From a virus, in the IMG/VR virus record IMGVR_UViG_3300030329_005201, positions 1-48,705 of that record: DNA of 48,705 bases; one strand, given 5' to 3'. The notes under the pieces are model-generated. The model had not been told where the DNA came from. It did no database searches and worked only from the letters and a program-made list of their open reading frames with translations. Within the stretch, counting starts at the first letter, position 1, and each line of letters begins with the position of its first letter. A program made the translations under genes and the position numbers. Of the stretch, positions 33,278-41,913 are shown piece by piece.

Positions 33278-33637
33278 TTAACATATCTTTAACTCATTTG
33301 GAGTTAAAAATACCCTTGAAGTTAAATTAGCTGCTTGAGCCTGTCTTAAATCTGATAATTCGATAAATACAGGCTTGCACCCACATACAATCTCTTTAAA
33401 GACTCCGCAGTCTGTGGAAATATAAACCTTCCCCGCTTTATCAGATTCAATCCAGTTTATAAAGTAGTTGTATGTTTCTGTACTGAACTTAAACTCAAGC
33501 ACTAAATATTCTTGTTCAGTTTTAATTTTAGGGAACTGAACCTTTGTTGCAGAAATACTTTTAGTACTATTATCTAAATCTACTTTAACATCAAAGTACT
33601 TGGGTACTGTTTTATTGTACGAACTTCGTGTTGCCAT
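33278..33637 (-). CDS. Small head-region protein (119 aa)
   Basis: MATRSSYNKTVPKYFDVKVDLDNSTKSISATKVQFPKIKTEQEYLVLEFKFSTETYNYFINWIESDKAGKVYISTDCG... is a beta-rich soluble protein. Being next to the major capsid gene, it may be a decoration or head-completion factor. No family is recognised. Confidence 0.55.
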   Translation of the reverse strand: MATRSSYNKTVPKYFDVKVDLDNSTKSISATKVQFPKIKTEQEYLVLEFKFSTETYNYFINWIESDKAGKVYISTDCGVFKEIVCGCKPVFIELSDLRQAQAANLTSRVFLTPNELKIC

Positions 33638-33685
33638 GATAATCCTGACTTTATGATGCTGATGTAAACAGTATTATCTATTTTA

Positions 33686-34750
33686 TTAAGTAGTTTCAAT
33701 AACAACTCGATAATCACTATTGATAATAGCTGCACCATAAATGGAATACCAAGCTAAACCATGCTTACGCCCAAAGTCAGTAATGCCATTATCACGCATT
33801 TCAACAGGAAGTGCAACACCATAACCAACGCAACCTGCACCAAACATAACGCCCATGTAAACGTCAAAACTTCCGGTCAATGCGTTAGCACTTGACAAAG
33901 CATTGTCCGCTGTAGTCAGACCTTCCGCCTGATTGTTTCCATCATAGATATAAGAAATATCTGCGACAGAAGACGCTTTACCATGAGGCATGTGAGATGA
34001 TTCAATGAAGATAACATCATCAAACCGACCTAATTCACCGTTAAACACTGCCCGTGTTCTATGGTAGTTATTAGCATCTATCCATTGCGCATCTGCTCGC
34101 AGATACCGAGCTTGGTGAGGATGGATAGCACAAACATAAAAATCATTATTAAACTTAGGTGTATTCTTTGTTTGTAACTCTTCAACCATGCGTCGAACTT
34201 CTGCAGCACCAAAAGTATCGTCTGATCCAAGGTCAGTCCTATCAGCAGCATTGCCACCAAAAAGAGTAGTAGGGCTATTGCCACTATCATTAATAGTAGT
34301 ACCTACGTTTTGGACATTATTTAGTGTATAGGTCGCTTCTTTAAGACCAAGAAGCTGGTCACGGATAAGCTTGTCCGGACCCCACTTAGCATAATGACGA
34401 CCGAGTAAGAATGCGTGCTCACTCATAACATCGTCCCAAGCAAGTTGGAGAAGCTTTTCGCTAACTTCGCATGCTTTACCGTACTCTGTAACAACAACGT
34501 TAATAGTTGAAGCAGTCACAGAATCAGTAGCCATCGCATCCCCGTCAGTCAATGCGACGGTAGGTCCACCAAAGTCAGTATATTTGGTAAAAGCAATGGT
34601 ATCACCAGATTGCTTTAATAACTCTTCGCGAACAGTAACAAACTCTTCAAAGCGCATGACTCCAAGAGCGTTATGAAGGATCTCCCGACTGTAAACATCA
34701 GTTACAACCGAAGATGCGCCATCAAAAGTTGTAGTAGTAGTAGTAGCCAT
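33686..34750 (-). CDS. Major capsid protein (N4-gp56 family)
   Basis: 354 residues. SREILHNALGVMRFEEFVTVREELLKQSGDTIAFTKYTDFGGPTVALTDGDAMATDSVTASTINVVVTEYGKACEVSEKLLQLAWDDVM (about 21-110) and FYVCAIHPHQARYLRADAQWIDANNYHRTRAVFNGELGRFDDVIFIESSHMP are the family signatures of the HK97-fold capsid proteins typed by N4 gp56. Codon use is slightly more GC-rich than neighbours, as expected for a highly expressed gene. It follows the scaffold gene by 19 nt. Confidence 0.9.
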   Translation of the reverse strand: MATTTTTTFDGASSVVTDVYSREILHNALGVMRFEEFVTVREELLKQSGDTIAFTKYTDFGGPTVALTDGDAMATDSVTASTINVVVTEYGKACEVSEKLLQLAWDDVMSEHAFLLGRHYAKWGPDKLIRDQLLGLKEATYTLNNVQNVGTTINDSGNSPTTLFGGNAADRTDLGSDDTFGAAEVRRMVEELQTKNTPKFNNDFYVCAIHPHQARYLRADAQWIDANNYHRTRAVFNGELGRFDDVIFIESSHMPHGKASSVADISYIYDGNNQAEGLTTADNALSSANALTGSFDVYMGVMFGAGCVGYGVALPVEMRDNGITDFGRKHGLAWYSIYGAAIINSDYRVVIETT

Positions 34751-34769
34751 AATATTATACTCCTAAATA

Positions 34770-35615
34770 TTATTTAATTAAACCTTTTTTCAAAAGGAGT
34801 CTCTTTTGCTCATTTTGAAACTTTCTAAACTCATTTTTATCAAGTTTAGCAATCTCTCTGCGACCTTTATAGGTATGCGTCTCTATGATATCACCTGAGT
34901 TTGGATCTAGCTTTGGATTAACTGTTCGAGCCAAACTAGGATGTAATGATAATAACTCTTTAGTAGCCGAGTCTTTTGCAGCTTGTGCGATAGCTTGCTG
35001 TTTAGTTACAGCATCTTTAATAGAAGCATCAATTGCTTCTTTTGTGTCACCAACAACTACATCAGAAAACATAATAGAGTTTCTTTTGATTTGTTCTTCA
35101 CGATAAACCTCAAGCTTAGCCCGGTTAATTTCTTCCCTAGCCACCTCTTTAATGCGTTTTGAATCTGATTGCAAAGTATCTACTTGAGCCTTTAGCTCAT
35201 CAATAATCTTTGCAAGTGCTTCATTATTTACTGCATTATTATTAGTATTATCGTTCTCACTCATTGTATCTTCCTTGGACTCAATAACTTCAACTTCTTT
35301 TGCTTTGTTGAATGCTTCTAACTGACTTTTTAATTCACTAATGACACTATCTCTTTCTTCTAACTTAGTTTCTACATCTTTTAGACGATTAGTTAGCTCT
35401 GAGTTGTCATCAGAGATTTGCTTCTTTGTTCTTCGCCTTGGCCTCTTTTTGGGTTGTTCAGCTTCTGCTGCAATTTCCTCACTAACACTTTCTTCATTAG
35501 CTACTTGTGCTGTTGACTCTACAATTTTTTCTGCTACTGCTTTAACCTCTGCGGTCTCTACAATAACTGCACTAGGTTCACTCGTTTCAGGGCTTTGTTG
35601 ATTTTCTTCAGCCAT
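34770..35615 (-). CDS. Capsid scaffold-type protein, with probable nested internal start
   Basis: 281 residues: a Glu/Ala-rich acidic start, a basic patch KKRPRRRTKKQ (about 56-66), then long coiled coils (SELTNRLKDVETKLEERDSVISELKSQLEAF; LAKIIDELKAQVDTLQSDSKRIKEVAREEINRAKLEVYREEQIKR), ending KFQNEQKRLLLKKGLIK. Helical, charged and placed between portal and capsid, it is the expected scaffold. No protease motif is seen. An in-frame ATG at 35264 (Met118) has AAGGA at 7-nt spacing, which would give a 164-residue form beginning MSENDNTNNN. Confidence 0.75.
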   Translation of the reverse strand: MAEENQQSPETSEPSAVIVETAEVKAVAEKIVESTAQVANEESVSEEIAAEAEQPKKRPRRRTKKQISDDNSELTNRLKDVETKLEERDSVISELKSQLEAFNKAKEVEVIESKEDTMSENDNTNNNAVNNEALAKIIDELKAQVDTLQSDSKRIKEVAREEINRAKLEVYREEQIKRNSIMFSDVVVGDTKEAIDASIKDAVTKQQAIAQAAKDSATKELLSLHPSLARTVNPKLDPNSGDIIETHTYKGRREIAKLDKNEFRKFQNEQKRLLLKKGLIK

Positions 35616-35630
35616 TTAAAACTCCGTTAG

Positions 35631-35783
35631 TTATTTCTCGGAAATCCGAGTATTGGGGTCAGTGAGTTTGACCTTATCTACATCTTTAACAGTACCTACA
35701 ACATTTACTTTTCTATCTGAAAAGCTATATATCCATTTTACATTTTTATTAGGAACTTTTTTCGCAGCAAACTTTTGGGCCAT
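35631..35783 (-). CDS. Small protein between portal and scaffold (50 aa)
   Basis: The ATG at 35783 has AGGAG five nt upstream. The product reads MAQKFAAKKVPNKNVKWIYSFSDRKVNVV..., ending TRISEK, stop TAA at 35631-35633, 15 nt before the scaffold start. The spacing and ribosome site are as good as those of its neighbours. It is basic and beta-like with no recognised family; small head proteins in this location are common. Confidence 0.7.
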   Translation of the reverse strand: MAQKFAAKKVPNKNVKWIYSFSDRKVNVVGTVKDVDKVKLTDPNTRISEK

Positions 35784-35839
35784 TGCAACTCCTAAATTCT
35801 TATATTAAGCAAAATACAACATGAAAGATTTGTTGCAAT

Positions 35840-37369
35840 TTAGTTTTTAAGGCTATTTATGCTTACTTTGTCTCCCTGTACAACAGGGTCCGGTGTCTTT
35901 GGATTACCAAAGACACTTCTTGGTTTAGATTTGACATTATATGAAGATTCAATTTCTGCAATTTTTTCAAGACGTTTGATATGATCTGCGTCTGCCTTAT
36001 CTATCATTCTAATAGCATCTTGCTCTCCAATGCCATCCCTTACCAGTTCTGCTACCCTATCTGTTATACCCATATTAAGCCTTGTTTGCTTATTTTGTAG
36101 TTCAAGGCTTTCATCTCTAGGCAATGGTTGACCAAATGATATATCTGTCCGAAATCTACCGCTGCCTAGTTCATCAAACTTAGTTTTAAACGTCGGATTA
36201 ATGAATCTAAGTATTTTAAGCATTAACCTATTTATCTTTTTTAACCCTTTAGCATATGTAATAGTTTTTATACGCCTATTCTCTATCAATGGAAGATATG
36301 TCATATGTAATGCAACACCTGGAGTATTAGATATACTTTTTGATGGATTAAGTACTTGTTCAGGAACACTAGAGATATCTAGCAATGACTTATATATCTT
36401 ATCTAAAAACTGAAGATTTGCTTTAAGGTCTCCGGATAACTCTAGATTAGATGCATCTGCATCTACTGGTAATGACCATACCTTATCTGCACCTCTTTCA
36501 ACATTATCTATTCGTGCTCCTTTTAGTATGGTTACTGGAGAGCCGTGATAATCAATTACATCACTAATATCTGTAGCTTTTTCATTAAGTAGTTTTTGTA
36601 TGGGAATAATATCCTCTAAATCAGATATTCCGAAATCATCATTAGTATTAGGATAGTTCTTTATATGGACTATAGGGATTTCTTCAAATAAATTTGGTTC
36701 TGTACTTTTAAGGTTCTCACCCTGATAAAGCTCAACTAGGTCTTTGGTCCAAATTTCCCTATGCCACATGACAGCTTTTTGGTCAATATTCTCCTTTTTA
36801 AAGAAACCTTTCTTTCTAGTACTGTATTCTACTACTGGATATATAATGTGACACTCAAGCATCTTAGTCCTGTCAGTACCCGTGTCTCCACCGTATATAG
36901 GGAATACGTACTGACTAGGTAAAATACTTGTTTTTATATACTTTTCACCGTCTTCATCATGAGTATCTATAGATAGTCGAATAAATAAATCACCGGTAAC
37001 ACCGCCCATCTGTGTAGCTTCAATCATGAACTGTTCTTTATCGTTGCGTCGCCACTGATCATCTAGTACAGCTTTTATAAAAGAACGACTTTCAGGTTCT
37101 GAAGCCATAGTTAATGGATTATCTGGTATTGTGATTTCAAATCCGTTCTTAACTAAAAAATTTGATTTAATATCAACTATTTTCCTGGTATAGTTAAAAG
37201 TAACACTTCTGGCATCATCATAAGACCAATGTCTTCCTTCATAAAAGTCCCAATAAGTTTTATACTTATTAACCCTATCTCTATGATACGCCCCTAATTC
37301 AAATAGGAAGTCTAATACAGGATTAGATCTATTCATGAATGGTGAATAATCTATATATCTTAGTGCCAT
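35840..37369 (-). CDS. Portal protein (SPP1 gp6-type)
   Basis: 509 residues. HRDRVNKYKTYWDFYEGRHW..., TFNYTRKIVDIKSNFLVKNGFEITIPD, VAMWHREIWTKDLVELYQGENL-type text, IPIVHIKNYPNTNDDFGISDLEDIIPIQKLLNEKATDISDVIDYHGSPVTILKG and the long C-terminal helices (LMLKILRFINPTFK) match SPP1-like portals. It forms the dodecameric DNA gate. It is encoded 3 nt after the terminase gene, the standard order. Confidence 0.9.
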   Translation of the reverse strand: MALRYIDYSPFMNRSNPVLDFLFELGAYHRDRVNKYKTYWDFYEGRHWSYDDARSVTFNYTRKIVDIKSNFLVKNGFEITIPDNPLTMASEPESRSFIKAVLDDQWRRNDKEQFMIEATQMGGVTGDLFIRLSIDTHDEDGEKYIKTSILPSQYVFPIYGGDTGTDRTKMLECHIIYPVVEYSTRKKGFFKKENIDQKAVMWHREIWTKDLVELYQGENLKSTEPNLFEEIPIVHIKNYPNTNDDFGISDLEDIIPIQKLLNEKATDISDVIDYHGSPVTILKGARIDNVERGADKVWSLPVDADASNLELSGDLKANLQFLDKIYKSLLDISSVPEQVLNPSKSISNTPGVALHMTYLPLIENRRIKTITYAKGLKKINRLMLKILRFINPTFKTKFDELGSGRFRTDISFGQPLPRDESLELQNKQTRLNMGITDRVAELVRDGIGEQDAIRMIDKADADHIKRLEKIAEIESSYNVKSKPRSVFGNPKTPDPVVQGDKVSINSLKN

Positions 37370-37372
37370 TTG

Positions 37373-39151
37373 TTAACTCCAGTTACGTTTCTTAGGTACA
37401 CTTTTACCTGACATTCCGAGTGTTCTATTATATATACTCTGTGGACTGTGCCTAGATGTACGTTGATTGAAAACATCCTTATTATAAAAATTTATCATTG
37501 GTATGCCTTTATTATGTATAGCCCATACAAGCATCATAAGACTATCGGCATAATCATCATGAAAACCTGACATCTTTGGATGTGAGATCTTCATATAGTT
37601 GTTCTTATATTCTTTAACAAGATTAGATAACTGCCTTTTGAAGTTTTTATTTTTCTTACTTTTTCGTGCTTGGGCTCCATTAGGAAATGTAACCCTTCCA
37701 GCAGAAATTTCCTGCTTTAGTAAAGTATATCCTTGGTGCTTACTTTTAGATGTAAAAATGAAAGGATGCACGTCAATAGAGTTATGGATCAGTTCCCCGG
37801 ATAATCTTGAATAAATTGGGTCACCTTTACCTGTTGCATCGCAAACCCCTAATCGAGCACTGTATTTCAGTATCTTTTCGATTATTTGAGGGTGTTGTTC
37901 CTCATGATCACCTGTTATTTCAAACCAGTCTTGTATATGGATATGGTATCGATAATCATCACCAATTTTAACTGGATTATCCCACCACACTTTAGCTACA
38001 GTCATAACTGTACTGTCATGTACTTTACCAAAGTCTAAAGAAAATACTTGTTCAGGTGTAGTAAGGTCTGAAGCAACACAAGCATGTCCTCTCTTAAACT
38101 TCACAGTCGTTGTTTTTCCCGACACAACTACTTTAGCAGACTCTGTTCTAGTACGCAATATTCCGCACTTATTTAATTCATCTCCAGTTATTAATGTTGA
38201 TCTTGATTTAACCCACTCGACTTTATAAGCCATTCTGAACTCGTCAGAATATTCGCCCATAATATACATTTCCTGCTCAACAAGCTTTTTATAGAAAACG
38301 TTATGTCGAGCATGGTTTGTATAATCAAACTCATAATGTGATCGCACTTTATCTGAAGTTCTTTTAGCTTTAATATCCATGAGTTTGTGCTTTGCACACA
38401 TCTCACTAAAGTGGCACGTTGTAGGTATTGGTGTCCCTACACAAATCATTGCGCCACCAGTCGCGGCTCTCATTGGACTTAATGACCTTCTTATAACGTA
38501 ACTATCAATATCCTGACATTCATCTATAACCAATAAATCGTATGTAAATCCTTCAAGTTTTGATGTTTTGTTTGCTGTTCTTAGATCGACCGAAAATCCA
38601 TTAGGAAACTTCAATCCTTTGACTTTACTCAAATCTATATTTATGTCTGGATCAGACATAACTCTCATAGCGTTTTCACTACTCGCACAATCCTTAATTT
38701 TTCCGTATATAATCCCTGCTTTATCATAATCTGGACCATATACGCCTACCTTAAAGCCATCTTTAAACTGCTTAAACTGTTCTGCTTTAAATATTTTAGA
38801 TAGAGCTGGAAGCAATACACCTAATGTAAAAACTGTAACAGCTATTGTAGAGGATTTACCCGACTGCCGCGCAATTAAAACGCTAATGTCTATCGTACTA
38901 TCTGATTCCATTAGCACTTCGTACTTCATAATAACATTAAATACTATGCCAGTGAATACTTCTTTCTGATAGTCATATAGATCAAAGCCAGTTAATACTG
39001 CTGAAAAAGGTATAAATAATTCATCTATTAAAAGTTTAGCATCAGTCTTAGTTAATGACTCTTTATTAACTAAATCAGATAGTATAGGACTAATAGAGAT
39101 ATCTTTATCTTCTAAGTCTAGATGTTCATATTTATCTTTTTTGTACTTCAT
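37373..39151 (-). CDS. Terminase large subunit
   Basis: 592 residues. The ATPase half has a Walker A-type ARQSGKSS (94-101) and Walker B LLVIDE (206-211). The RNase H-like nuclease half shows SLDFGKVHDSTVMTV (about 370), CDATGKGDP and the late acidic HDDYADSLMMLVWAI near the C-terminus. It packages and cuts phage DNA at the portal encoded next. I could not identify a small subunit with confidence. The start overlaps the previous gene by 20 nt. Confidence 0.95.
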   Translation of the reverse strand: MKYKKDKYEHLDLEDKDISISPILSDLVNKESLTKTDAKLLIDELFIPFSAVLTGFDLYDYQKEVFTGIVFNVIMKYEVLMESDSTIDISVLIARQSGKSSTIAVTVFTLGVLLPALSKIFKAEQFKQFKDGFKVGVYGPDYDKAGIIYGKIKDCASSENAMRVMSDPDINIDLSKVKGLKFPNGFSVDLRTANKTSKLEGFTYDLLVIDECQDIDSYVIRRSLSPMRAATGGAMICVGTPIPTTCHFSEMCAKHKLMDIKAKRTSDKVRSHYEFDYTNHARHNVFYKKLVEQEMYIMGEYSDEFRMAYKVEWVKSRSTLITGDELNKCGILRTRTESAKVVVSGKTTTVKFKRGHACVASDLTTPEQVFSLDFGKVHDSTVMTVAKVWWDNPVKIGDDYRYHIHIQDWFEITGDHEEQHPQIIEKILKYSARLGVCDATGKGDPIYSRLSGELIHNSIDVHPFIFTSKSKHQGYTLLKQEISAGRVTFPNGAQARKSKKNKNFKRQLSNLVKEYKNNYMKISHPKMSGFHDDYADSLMMLVWAIHNKGIPMINFYNKDVFNQRTSRHSPQSIYNRTLGMSGKSVPKKRNWS

Positions 39152-39536
39152 TTATTTCTTTAAGACGCGCTTCAGCTATTTCTGCTCTTGCTCTTTGCTT
39201 GTATACTTCTTCTTGTAGGGTCGCTCTTGCTTTAAACAACTCAGATTCAATTGAATCTAGTTTTTTACCTTGTTCTCCATTCTTTGACTCAAGGACCTTT
39301 ATTTCTCCTACATAGTCAAACCTTTTCTGCCTAACTGCCTCTAGTACTATATCTAATAGTTTAGATAATACATACGTTATACCAATAATAATCATTACCC
39401 AATTATTATCTTCATTTGCATAGACGTCTAGTGACGGAGATAGCTCTTGTGCTGATGATAAACTGCTATAAGACATCGATAAAAGTATCATACTACAACA
39501 GAAAAATGTAGTATATATTGTTGACCTATTACACAA
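39132..39536 (-). CDS. Membrane protein: signal, TM and coiled coil (TTG start)
   Basis: The first codon is TTG at 39536 with AGGAGG spaced 5 nt, which decides the start. The 134 residues hold a Cys/Ser-rich hydrophobic N-terminus (TFFCCSMILLSMSYSSLSSA), a second hydrophobic helix WVMIIIGITYVLSKLLDIVLEAV (about 46-68) and a long charged coiled coil (KVLESKNGEQGKKLDSIESELFKARATLQEEVYKQRARAEIAEARL). The layout recalls holins or i-spanins and parallels the membrane protein at 11081. Its role next to terminase is unclear. Confidence 0.65.
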   Translation of the reverse strand: MCNRSTIYTTFFCCSMILLSMSYSSLSSAQELSPSLDVYANEDNNWVMIIIGITYVLSKLLDIVLEAVRQKRFDYVGEIKVLESKNGEQGKKLDSIESELFKARATLQEEVYKQRARAEIAEARLKEINEVQKR

Positions 39537-39545
39537 TTTATCCTC

Positions 39546-40817
39546 CTATAAATCAATCCATTCCGCATTGACTCTTAGAGTATCATTATTCTGAATACTT
39601 ACAATCGCTTGACCCGGCCTAGAGACTAAACAACAATCTCCTTCTCCAAAGCGACTAACACCTACAAGACTGGGTACTTTTATACCCATGTAGTTATTAC
39701 ACTCTAGCACTTCTCGCTTATGTAAATGACCTTGCAGTAGCACTCTATAATCAGTGTTCGCATGTAAATCTGCTGTTACGATCTTATCGTACTTTGCAGA
39801 GTTATCTCCATGATTTATTATCAATCTAACACCGTTGATTAAATCATATCCATACCATCTCTTGTTATTAGATATAAAGGTTAAGTTCGCATTAGGTACC
39901 TTATACTTTAAGCCCAACCTTACCCGGTCGAACAGCACCAAGTGCGCAAGCCTATTTTTGTCTTGTATCTTCTTTTCAGTCAATCTATCATGATTTCCAC
40001 CGACGGTCAGTATTGTCATCCTTCTATCAAACAGTTTATATAGTCTGTAGATTAAATCTATTATAATATCTGAGGCACTAACTAACTGCTCTATTCCATG
40101 CAAGTCGTGCTCGACTGCCATAAGAGGTTTCATGTTAGATAACATCCCGTCCATCATATCACCTAGAAAGGCGATATATATCTCATCTTGTTCAGATATA
40201 TCAGCGTTAGATATATACTCAATGCACTTATTTATTCGTTCTTTAACTATATCAATATTATAATCATTATCACTATTTAAATCCGAACTCTTTATTTCCA
40301 CACCAACATGCCAATCACTAAAACAAATGACTCTACATGTCTTACTCGCGCTATGAGCACCTAGAGCATAAGACTCTGAATCTATATTCTCGAATCCTTT
40401 ATTCAAAATTTCAGCTATAGACACTTTCTCACTAACATCGTGCTGTAGGGTTGAAACCTGGCGCTTTAGTTCTCTTATCTCTAACTCTTTTGATTTAACA
40501 ATAGCATTAGCTGACTTTCTAGAGATATAGATCGCTGCTAGTCTATCTGCATCGTTATCCTTACATTCTTCCGGCAGAAAGGGGTACGAAGTTTTCTTAA
40601 TGCCCAATGAAGATAACATTGACTGAAGATCGTCTTTAGTCATATTATTTAGTTTATTAACGTATCTTAGGTAGAGTTCATCGGAACTTAGGTTGTTTCC
40701 TACTGTAATGTAATCATACACGATCTGAGTTAGTAACTCTGTTTCTATATGTAGAATATCGTTTTTAGTGTTAAAAATATAAATGTCATGACTTTTGATG
40801 TATTTATACTTCTTCAA
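39546..40817 (-). CDS. Calcineurin-like metallophosphoesterase (TTG start)
   Basis: The first codon is TTG (40815-40817) behind GGAGG. 423 residues with all metal motifs: FSDWHVG (about 166), FLGDMMDG (about 218), VGGNHDR (about 274), INHGDN (about 335) and LQGHLHKRE (about 364). The N-terminal 130 residues are separate, helical (DDLQSMLSSLGIKK..., SKELEIRELKRQVSTLQHDV) and could bind DNA or a partner. Such phosphatases occur beside terminases in several phages, where a nuclease or phosphatase role in DNA processing is suspected. It is the first gene of the leftward operon. Confidence 0.85.
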   Translation of the reverse strand: MKKYKYIKSHDIYIFNTKNDILHIETELLTQIVYDYITVGNNLSSDELYLRYVNKLNNMTKDDLQSMLSSLGIKKTSYPFLPEECKDNDADRLAAIYISRKSANAIVKSKELEIRELKRQVSTLQHDVSEKVSIAEILNKGFENIDSESYALGAHSASKTCRVICFSDWHVGVEIKSSDLNSDNDYNIDIVKERINKCIEYISNADISEQDEIYIAFLGDMMDGMLSNMKPLMAVEHDLHGIEQLVSASDIIIDLIYRLYKLFDRRMTILTVGGNHDRLTEKKIQDKNRLAHLVLFDRVRLGLKYKVPNANLTFISNNKRWYGYDLINGVRLIINHGDNSAKYDKIVTADLHANTDYRVLLQGHLHKREVLECNNYMGIKVPSLVGVSRFGEGDCCLVSRPGQAIVSIQNNDTLRVNAEWIDL

Positions 40818-40859
40818 AGGGTGCCTCCATATAACATTCGGTTAATGTGCCGGGTGCTA

Positions 40860-40893
40860 TTGACACCCTATATATACTATATTACGGTATAAT
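40860..40893 (+). promoter_or_regulatory. Candidate promoter elements in the divergent intergenic region
   Basis: TTGACA (40860-40865) and TATAAT (40888-40893) are perfect sigma70 hexamers but 22 nt apart, which is too far for a standard promoter. TATATT (40878-40883) is too near. Each may belong to a different start. GGGTG and CACCC (40852-40856 and 40864-40868) form a short dyad over the -35. This is the only gap between the two divergent operons, so promoters for both must be close by. Phage-specific recognition is possible. Confidence 0.35.
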
Positions 40894-40915
40894 TGCGTCC
40901 CATACAAGGGGGTCA

Positions 40916-41233
40916 TTGAAATTGGAACCAGTTTTCTGCTTTAAAGTATTTATAACTCTAATAAATAAAACCATCGAATCTGAAGTTCTTTTTGGTGAAG
41001 AGTTCTACAAAGAGTTCACAACATTTGTTAAGGATAATCATTCATATGATATCCCGTTTTCACTAAGTATTTTAAACTCAGATGGTGAGGAGATTTTTTT
41101 ATCTAAGACCTTGGTTGAAGAAAGCATAATTATGTTCAAACCACTTGGATACATTGACTTTGAAGAATACATAGAACTAGTGTACACAAAATCCAGTAGC
41201 GATAAAGAAATCTCTATTGATACGATAACATAG
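40916..41233 (+). CDS. Unknown protein (about 105 aa), TTG start
   Basis: An ATG further upstream at 40847 would begin inside the promoter region. TTG at 40916 has AAGG at 6-nt spacing and is preferred; TTG at 40922 is the alternative. The product (KLEPVFCFKVFITLINKTIESEVLFGEEFYKEFTTFV...) has a beta-alpha look and no recognised motif. First gene of the rightward late block. Confidence 0.6.
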   Translation: MKLEPVFCFKVFITLINKTIESEVLFGEEFYKEFTTFVKDNHSYDIPFSLSILNSDGEEIFLSKTLVEESIIMFKPLGYIDFEEYIELVYTKSSSDKEISIDTIT

Positions 41234-41242
41234 AGGTATAAA

Positions 41243-41539
41243 ATGGCTTCTAAAGAAGAAGAGTCGGCTAAAAATGAAGAAAAATTTAGAGAGATCGTGA
41301 GATCTACTATACACGTGAACATTTCCCTGTTTAAATATGTCGACCCGGAGATTGTTTCCGATTCTATACTGGAAACGTTCCTTCCGTTCATAAAAACAAT
41401 CGTAGATGCCGAACTAATGATAGTACAAGAGCTAAAACACCTTTCGGAAGTATACTATAATCGAAATAATTGGCATAAATTTGCAATAATATCTCTTTGT
41501 TTAGAAAAGCTGAACAAAATTGATGTCATAACCCCATAA
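41243..41539 (+). CDS. Unknown helical protein (98 aa)
   Basis: A GAGG site precedes the ATG at 41243. The N-terminus is charged (ASKEEESAKNEEKFREIVR) and the rest amphipathic helical (DAELMIVQELKHLSEVYYNRNNWHKFAIISLCLEKLN). No family is recognised. Confidence 0.6.
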   Translation: MASKEEESAKNEEKFREIVRSTIHVNISLFKYVDPEIVSDSILETFLPFIKTIVDAELMIVQELKHLSEVYYNRNNWHKFAIISLCLEKLNKIDVITP

Positions 41540-41551
41540 GGAGTGTATAAT

Positions 41552-41908
41552 ATGTCTGACTATGTTGCAGGTGAACAACAAGCACCAGTAAAAAATGGAA
41601 TTGAAATTTATCCTAAGCTTAAACAACAGTTTTCTCATATTAAGAGCCCATTATTACTCGATATTATAAATAAACGGTATAAATTTGGCTTAGATAAGTA
41701 TGGGCAACCATTAATGTCCCAAGATGGGAGAGATACATACAAAGATATAATGGATGAGCTTGGAGACGCAGCGCAATATATAGCAAAGCTTAAAATAGAA
41801 GTGGGATTTGAGCCCACACCGGAAGATATTGAGCGTATCGATAATATTATACATGTTTGTGATAGTTTAATTCAGTTAACACTAACAAGTGTCTTTGATT
41901 GGGAGTAA
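41552..41908 (+). CDS. MazG-like/NTP-pyrophosphatase-fold protein (118 aa)
   Basis: The ATG at 41552 has AAGGAG upstream and is preferred over GTG at 41543. The core DIINKRYKFGLDKYGQPLMSQDGRDTYKDIMDELGDAAQYIAKLKIEV is the all-alpha NTP-pyrophosphohydrolase pattern (ExxxD, here DELGD), common in phages beside MazG proteins. It probably hydrolyses nucleotide triphosphates or helps control nucleotide pools. The one-domain form is typical. Confidence 0.7.
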   Translation: MSDYVAGEQQAPVKNGIEIYPKLKQQFSHIKSPLLLDIINKRYKFGLDKYGQPLMSQDGRDTYKDIMDELGDAAQYIAKLKIEVGFEPTPEDIERIDNIIHVCDSLIQLTLTSVFDWE

Positions 41909-41913
41909 AATCA

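Noticed and set aside
40847-40915. Upstream in-frame ATG extension of the gene at 40916
   Set aside because: It would translate the divergent promoter region; the TTG at 40916 has a proper ribosome site.
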